Assembly (NCBI GenBank): GCA_032158295.1
Contig: CM063251.1
Coordinates: 14,335,757 to 14,399,756 of the forward strand
DNA length: 64,000 nucleotides
Direction of reading: 5' to 3'
Origin: Pycnopodia helianthoides
Lineage: Eukaryota; Echinodermata; Asteroidea; Forcipulatida; Asteriidae
The translations under genes and the position numbers were made by a program. The notes below the pieces were generated by a model. The model worked only from the letters and a program-made list of their open reading frames with translations, ran no database searches and had not been told where the DNA came from. Position 1 is the first letter of the stretch. Every line of letters begins with the position of its first letter. This document shows positions 61,901 to 64,000 of the stretch, in pieces.

Positions 61901-62691
61901 TAATGAATCTAGGTATGCACAGTCTGGGCACAACTGCGCTCTGCTTGTCTGGCTCCATTAATAATCTTACATGTGCTCCCTTTGGGGACACCAGCCTACA
62001 TTTAAAGGGTTACAGTTAAACAGTGTTGTTGTAAAGCACATGGGCAACATTGGTAGTTTTCAAAGACTGTTATGGTATCCGCACCTACGACCTAACAATA
62101 CATGAAGTAATAAACCTGTGAAAATTTAGGCTCAATCTGTCATTTGAGTCACAAGAAAATGGTGAAACACTCCCTTGTTTTCACTGTTTTAGATCATCTG
62201 GTTTGGGTTTCAAGAGATCACTGAAACTAAATGTTTTTACTCATTTCTCAAAAACAAACTACAGCATTTCAGGCAAAAATATTTCAAGGGAAGTTTTCCA
62301 CCATGGCCATCTTTTTATACCATTGTTACATGCAAATCTGAAAACCTTAATTTGTTTTCAGTCTGCCAGTGTCGTGCACACCCTTTAAATAATTTTGTTT
62401 TCACAGGCCATTTAGCATTGTTAATAAAAGTGACACTTATCACATTATGGTTAATGCTCTTTTCAAGGGAGTGAATACGATGAGTTTGACGAGTTGGGCT
62501 CGGAGTCGGACAGCGACAATTCGTGGACGACGCAGGAGGAGTACACCTCCGATGTCATCCTTAGGACGATGAACCCTCAGATTGGAGACGACAAACCCTA
62601 CCTGTGCCCGGTCCCGGGTTGTAAGAAGCGATACAAGAATGTCAACGGGATCAAGTACCATGCGAAAAATGGTCACCGCAAAGAGAACAAG
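55875..62691 (+). CDS. JAZF1: JAZF1-like zinc-finger protein, four exons, 3' end outside window
   Basis: Exons 55875-55974, 58118-58190, 59331-59446 and 62468-62691 join in matching phases (1, 2, 1) to 171 residues. Features in order: an N-terminal C2H2 finger (NTCKFSGCSLTF through HIEDTH); the conserved block DSDPHFIEEQEGQQ with VALSYV; a basic and Ser/Pro-rich linker; an acidic stretch GSEYDEFDELGSESDSDNSW; and the highly conserved finger YLCPVPGCKKRYKNVNGIKY followed by HAKNGH. JAZF1 is a nuclear cofactor of the orphan receptor TR4 (NR2C2) and a subunit of NuA4/TIP60 chromatin complexes in vertebrates. The human protein (243 residues) has one more region with the RCGKSYKTAQGL finger; it is not in this window, so the gene runs on beyond 64000. 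It shares a promoter interval with the ATP synthase c gene. Confidence 0.95.
55975..58117 (+). other. JAZF1 intron 1
   Basis: 2.1 kb, mostly unique-looking, with a TTAA-ended MITE (57714-58079) ending 38 bp before exon 2. No other gene was recognised. Confidence 0.7.
57714..58079. mobile_element. TTAA-ended MITE, family C copy 3
   Basis: It starts TTAAAGGCAGGGTATACTTT and ends AAAAGTATCCACTGCCTTTAA. The interior is related to 21279-21665 (AACACCCTTGTTGCATAGAA, CTCAAAAACTACATTACTTC). Confidence 0.8.
58118..58190 (+). CDS. JAZF1: JAZF1 exon 2
   Basis: Acceptor TTTAATTTACAATAG and donor ATCAA/GTGAGT bound 73 nt (phase 1 to 2) encoding SDPHFIEEQEGQQPSAVALS and YVI, aligned with DPRVLEKQELQQPTYVALSY of the human protein. 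Confidence 0.93.
58425..58485 (+). mobile_element. Tail of an L2/CR1-type SINE or LINE
   Basis: GATTTGAGCGCCGTATAAG followed by an ATT repeat is the usual 3' end of retroposons mobilised by L2/CR1-type LINEs. Confidence 0.45.
59331..59446 (+). CDS. JAZF1: JAZF1 exon 3
   Basis: Acceptor TTTAAATATTACAG and donor AGTACAG/GTACTA bound 116 nt (phase 2 to 1) encoding FVTDAAKHVHHDTTPVVKKR and a Ser/Pro/Thr linker. Confidence 0.93.
60128..60528. mobile_element. hAT-like element with 8-bp direct repeat
   Basis: GGGCTCGAATTTG at the left pairs with CAAATTTGAGCCC at the right. GTAACACA occurs at both borders (60120-60127, 60529-60536). The 8-bp duplication and CAGGGCTCGAA-like end fit hAT transposons; 401 bp, no transposase. 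Confidence 0.72.
60659..60815. mobile_element. CAGGCCTGATACTTC MITE
   Basis: CAGGCCTGATACTTC at the left is inverted exactly as GAAGTATCAGGCCTG at the right, 157 bp in all. The interior pairs GGGCAAACGGGCAAGGC with GTTGCCTCTGTTGCC-like sequence only weakly. Confidence 0.7.
61480..61835 (+). mobile_element. LINE-like 3' end
   Basis: TTTATT-rich sequence is followed by GTACCCCAGATGTGGGGCAA, GGCAAATAAAATAATAATAA and a short A run, which looks like the 3' end of a retroposed sequence. No reverse transcriptase is visible. Confidence 0.35.
62002..62388. mobile_element. TTAA-ended MITE, diverged
   Basis: It starts TTTAAAGGGTTACAG and ends GTCGTGCACACCCTTTAA. The interior has AATATTTCAAGGGAAGTTTTC related to family E. 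It ends 79 bp before JAZF1 exon 4. Confidence 0.6.
62468..62691 (+). CDS. JAZF1: JAZF1 exon 4, acidic region and C2H2 finger
   Basis: Acceptor ATGCTCTTTTCAAG and donor AACAAG/GTATGG bound 224 nt (phase 1 to 0). It encodes the acidic SESDSDNSWTT segment and the finger CPVPGCKKRYKNVNGIKYH plus AKNGH. Confidence 0.95.
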
Positions 62692-64000
62692 GTATGGAGA
62701 TAAATTTTGTATTATTGATAGTTATTGTATTTTCGTTAACTCATTTATAATAGAGTCATCGAACAGTCATGTGGTTTGATCAGGTGACTACAAGCTTGTG
62801 ATTTCTCTGGATTTGTCTTGATGTCAGGATTTTCACAATCGAACAAGAAGATTTTCACGAAAGAAGAAGAGCGGTCGCCAAAGGGTGTGTTGTCCACATG
62901 GTGCCCAAACGTGTAGTTTTGTATTTCAGGGCTGCACAGTCTCTGTAAACCTTCTGCCTTAATTGTAAGACTTGGTTGGTTCTGGGTCTAGAAAAAGTGG
63001 TAACAACAACACGACCCCATGCCATTTTTTTTTTCAGGAATGTTCTTATCCATCAAATCCCGACCTTGACACGCAAAGATTGTATTTATGTTTTTTTATT
63101 TCATGCAAAAGGTTTCACATGAAAACATACTTGTAAAATTGTTGTATTATTGTTTTATATATAATTTTTTGTCTGATAATTTTCATTTTATTTTTACCCA
63201 TTCCAATTTGCTGTTCTTGTGCTGTTGGTTTTTAGTTATGTTTAATCAGCTGCTCCTATTGCATTGATTTGTTTTATCATTTAGTTGATATGTCTCTTGT
63301 TTGCTTTTAAAGTTCCAATTTTTAGTAATGTTTTAGCTCATAACTTTTGTTCTTTTTCATTTAAGTGTTCTTGAGTGATGGTACTTTCCATTGAATTGCT
63401 TTTGATTCGCAGATACTGTTATATTTAATATATTTTCTTTTGTGCATTTGTACATTATGCTTTCTATTTTTGATATCTATATAATTGTTTCTTTCATTGT
63501 AATTTTAATGTCAGTCATTAGTCTTTAACCCCAAATTATTTCAGTCAGTTTTCCTTGTGGTTTATTACTTGACATTTTAAATAAAGAAGTCGCATTCCTC
63601 TAGTAATCCATGCTTCCAGCTGTACGTAAACTGGTGGATCCGTGGCTACACGCAGTTAGTTGATGGCTTCTACTGCACCCGAAAGATAGAAATGCTTGCC
63701 TGTTTATCTTCAAGTTTAGTAAAGAATATAAACTAAAATCTTCGATCGTCACTAAATCTTTGACTCCTTATCAACAGTGTGGTTCCCGCTTTCCATAGCA
63801 GCAGTTCATTATGGAACGTCTCCAAAATTGTTAAACAGGCTGAACATCAGAACATTCAACGGGTGAAACATATCTGTTACTTTGTACAGTTGTATTCCCT
63901 TACAGCGCATAGGACCTCACGGTGATATCCCTAATAAGAATGTTATTATTATATTATTATTATAGGGAAGACCGCCAACATACATGTAAGGCTAGATAGC
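62692..64000 (+). other. JAZF1 intron 4 (to window edge)
   Basis: AT-rich, T-rich in parts. It contains a possible basic cassette exon (62828-62884). The expected last exon is absent, so it must lie to the right. Confidence 0.5.
62828..62884 (+). CDS. Possible JAZF1 cassette exon, very basic
   Basis: Acceptor TGGATTTGTCTTGATGTCAG and possible donor CAAAGG/GTGTGT bound 57 nt, phase 0 at both ends, encoding DFHNRTRRFSRKKKSGRQR. It follows exon 4, which also ends in phase 0. Without the donor it would read on to a stop after 43 codons, giving an alternative C terminus. Neither form is known to me from other JAZF1 proteins. Confidence 0.25.

Larger units (their letters stand above)
59447..62467 (+). 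other. JAZF1 intron 3 (3.0 kb)
   Basis: It holds hAT-like elements (60128-60528, 60659-60815), a LINE-like 3' end (61480-61835) and a TTAA-ended MITE (62002-62388). No gene was recognised. Confidence 0.6.

Overview
This is animal nuclear DNA, AT-rich, with coding sequence split by GT-AG introns, long non-coding stretches and very many short palindromic repeats. Two genes are recognisable orthologues of conserved animal genes: the mitochondrial ATP synthase c subunit and the zinc-finger protein JAZF1. The repeat style (dense TTAA-, TA- and 8-9 bp-flanked miniature elements, tRNA-like SINEs) and the divergent protein sequences suggest a marine deuterostome, most likely an echinoderm and perhaps a sea star. 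That placement is inference. No rRNA, CRISPR, prokaryotic operon or intact transposase was seen.

Layout. (1) 203-3473, minus: a C-type lectin-like gene with an N-terminal hydrophobic exon (unusual GC donor), a 213-nt phase 1-1 exon and a CTLD exon carrying a one-base frameshift. (2) 7672-24512, plus: a six-exon single-pass receptor-like gene (signal peptide, proline-rich ectodomain, one membrane helix, long cytoplasmic tail with tyrosine motifs). Its last exon also needs one extra base to stay in frame. (3) 29599-36550, minus: a second receptor-like gene lying tail-to-tail with the first. Its membrane, juxtamembrane and tail exons have the same 1-2-1 intron phases and share a PxYF[KQ]L motif with it, so the two look like diverged paralogues. 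Its ectodomain was not found; an orphan signal-peptide exon at 41512-41562 is a candidate start. (4) 50189-54997, minus: ATP synthase subunit c, four exons, intact. (5) 55875-62691, plus: JAZF1-like gene, four exons, running off the right edge before its last zinc finger.

The ATP synthase and JAZF1 genes are head-to-head, 877 bp apart between start codons. The shared interval holds a CTCTCGCGAGAG palindrome, an NRF1-like GCGCACGCGC site and an ATCACGTGAT E-box palindrome, as expected of a bidirectional housekeeping promoter.

Mobile DNA fills most of the rest. It includes a 654-bp foldback element with 276-bp arms and a 9-bp target duplication inside intron 1 of the ATP synthase gene; a 212-bp MITE in three copies, each flanked by 9-bp direct repeats, one of them nested in an older repeat; several families ending in TTAAAGG/CCTTTAA; TA-flanked elements, one carrying an array of 22-bp repeats; a hAT-like element with an 8-bp duplication; tRNA-derived SINEs; and a 300-bp CAA array. 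The most interesting biology is the convergent receptor-like pair with matched exon phases and multi-tyrosine tails, which I cannot assign to a named family.
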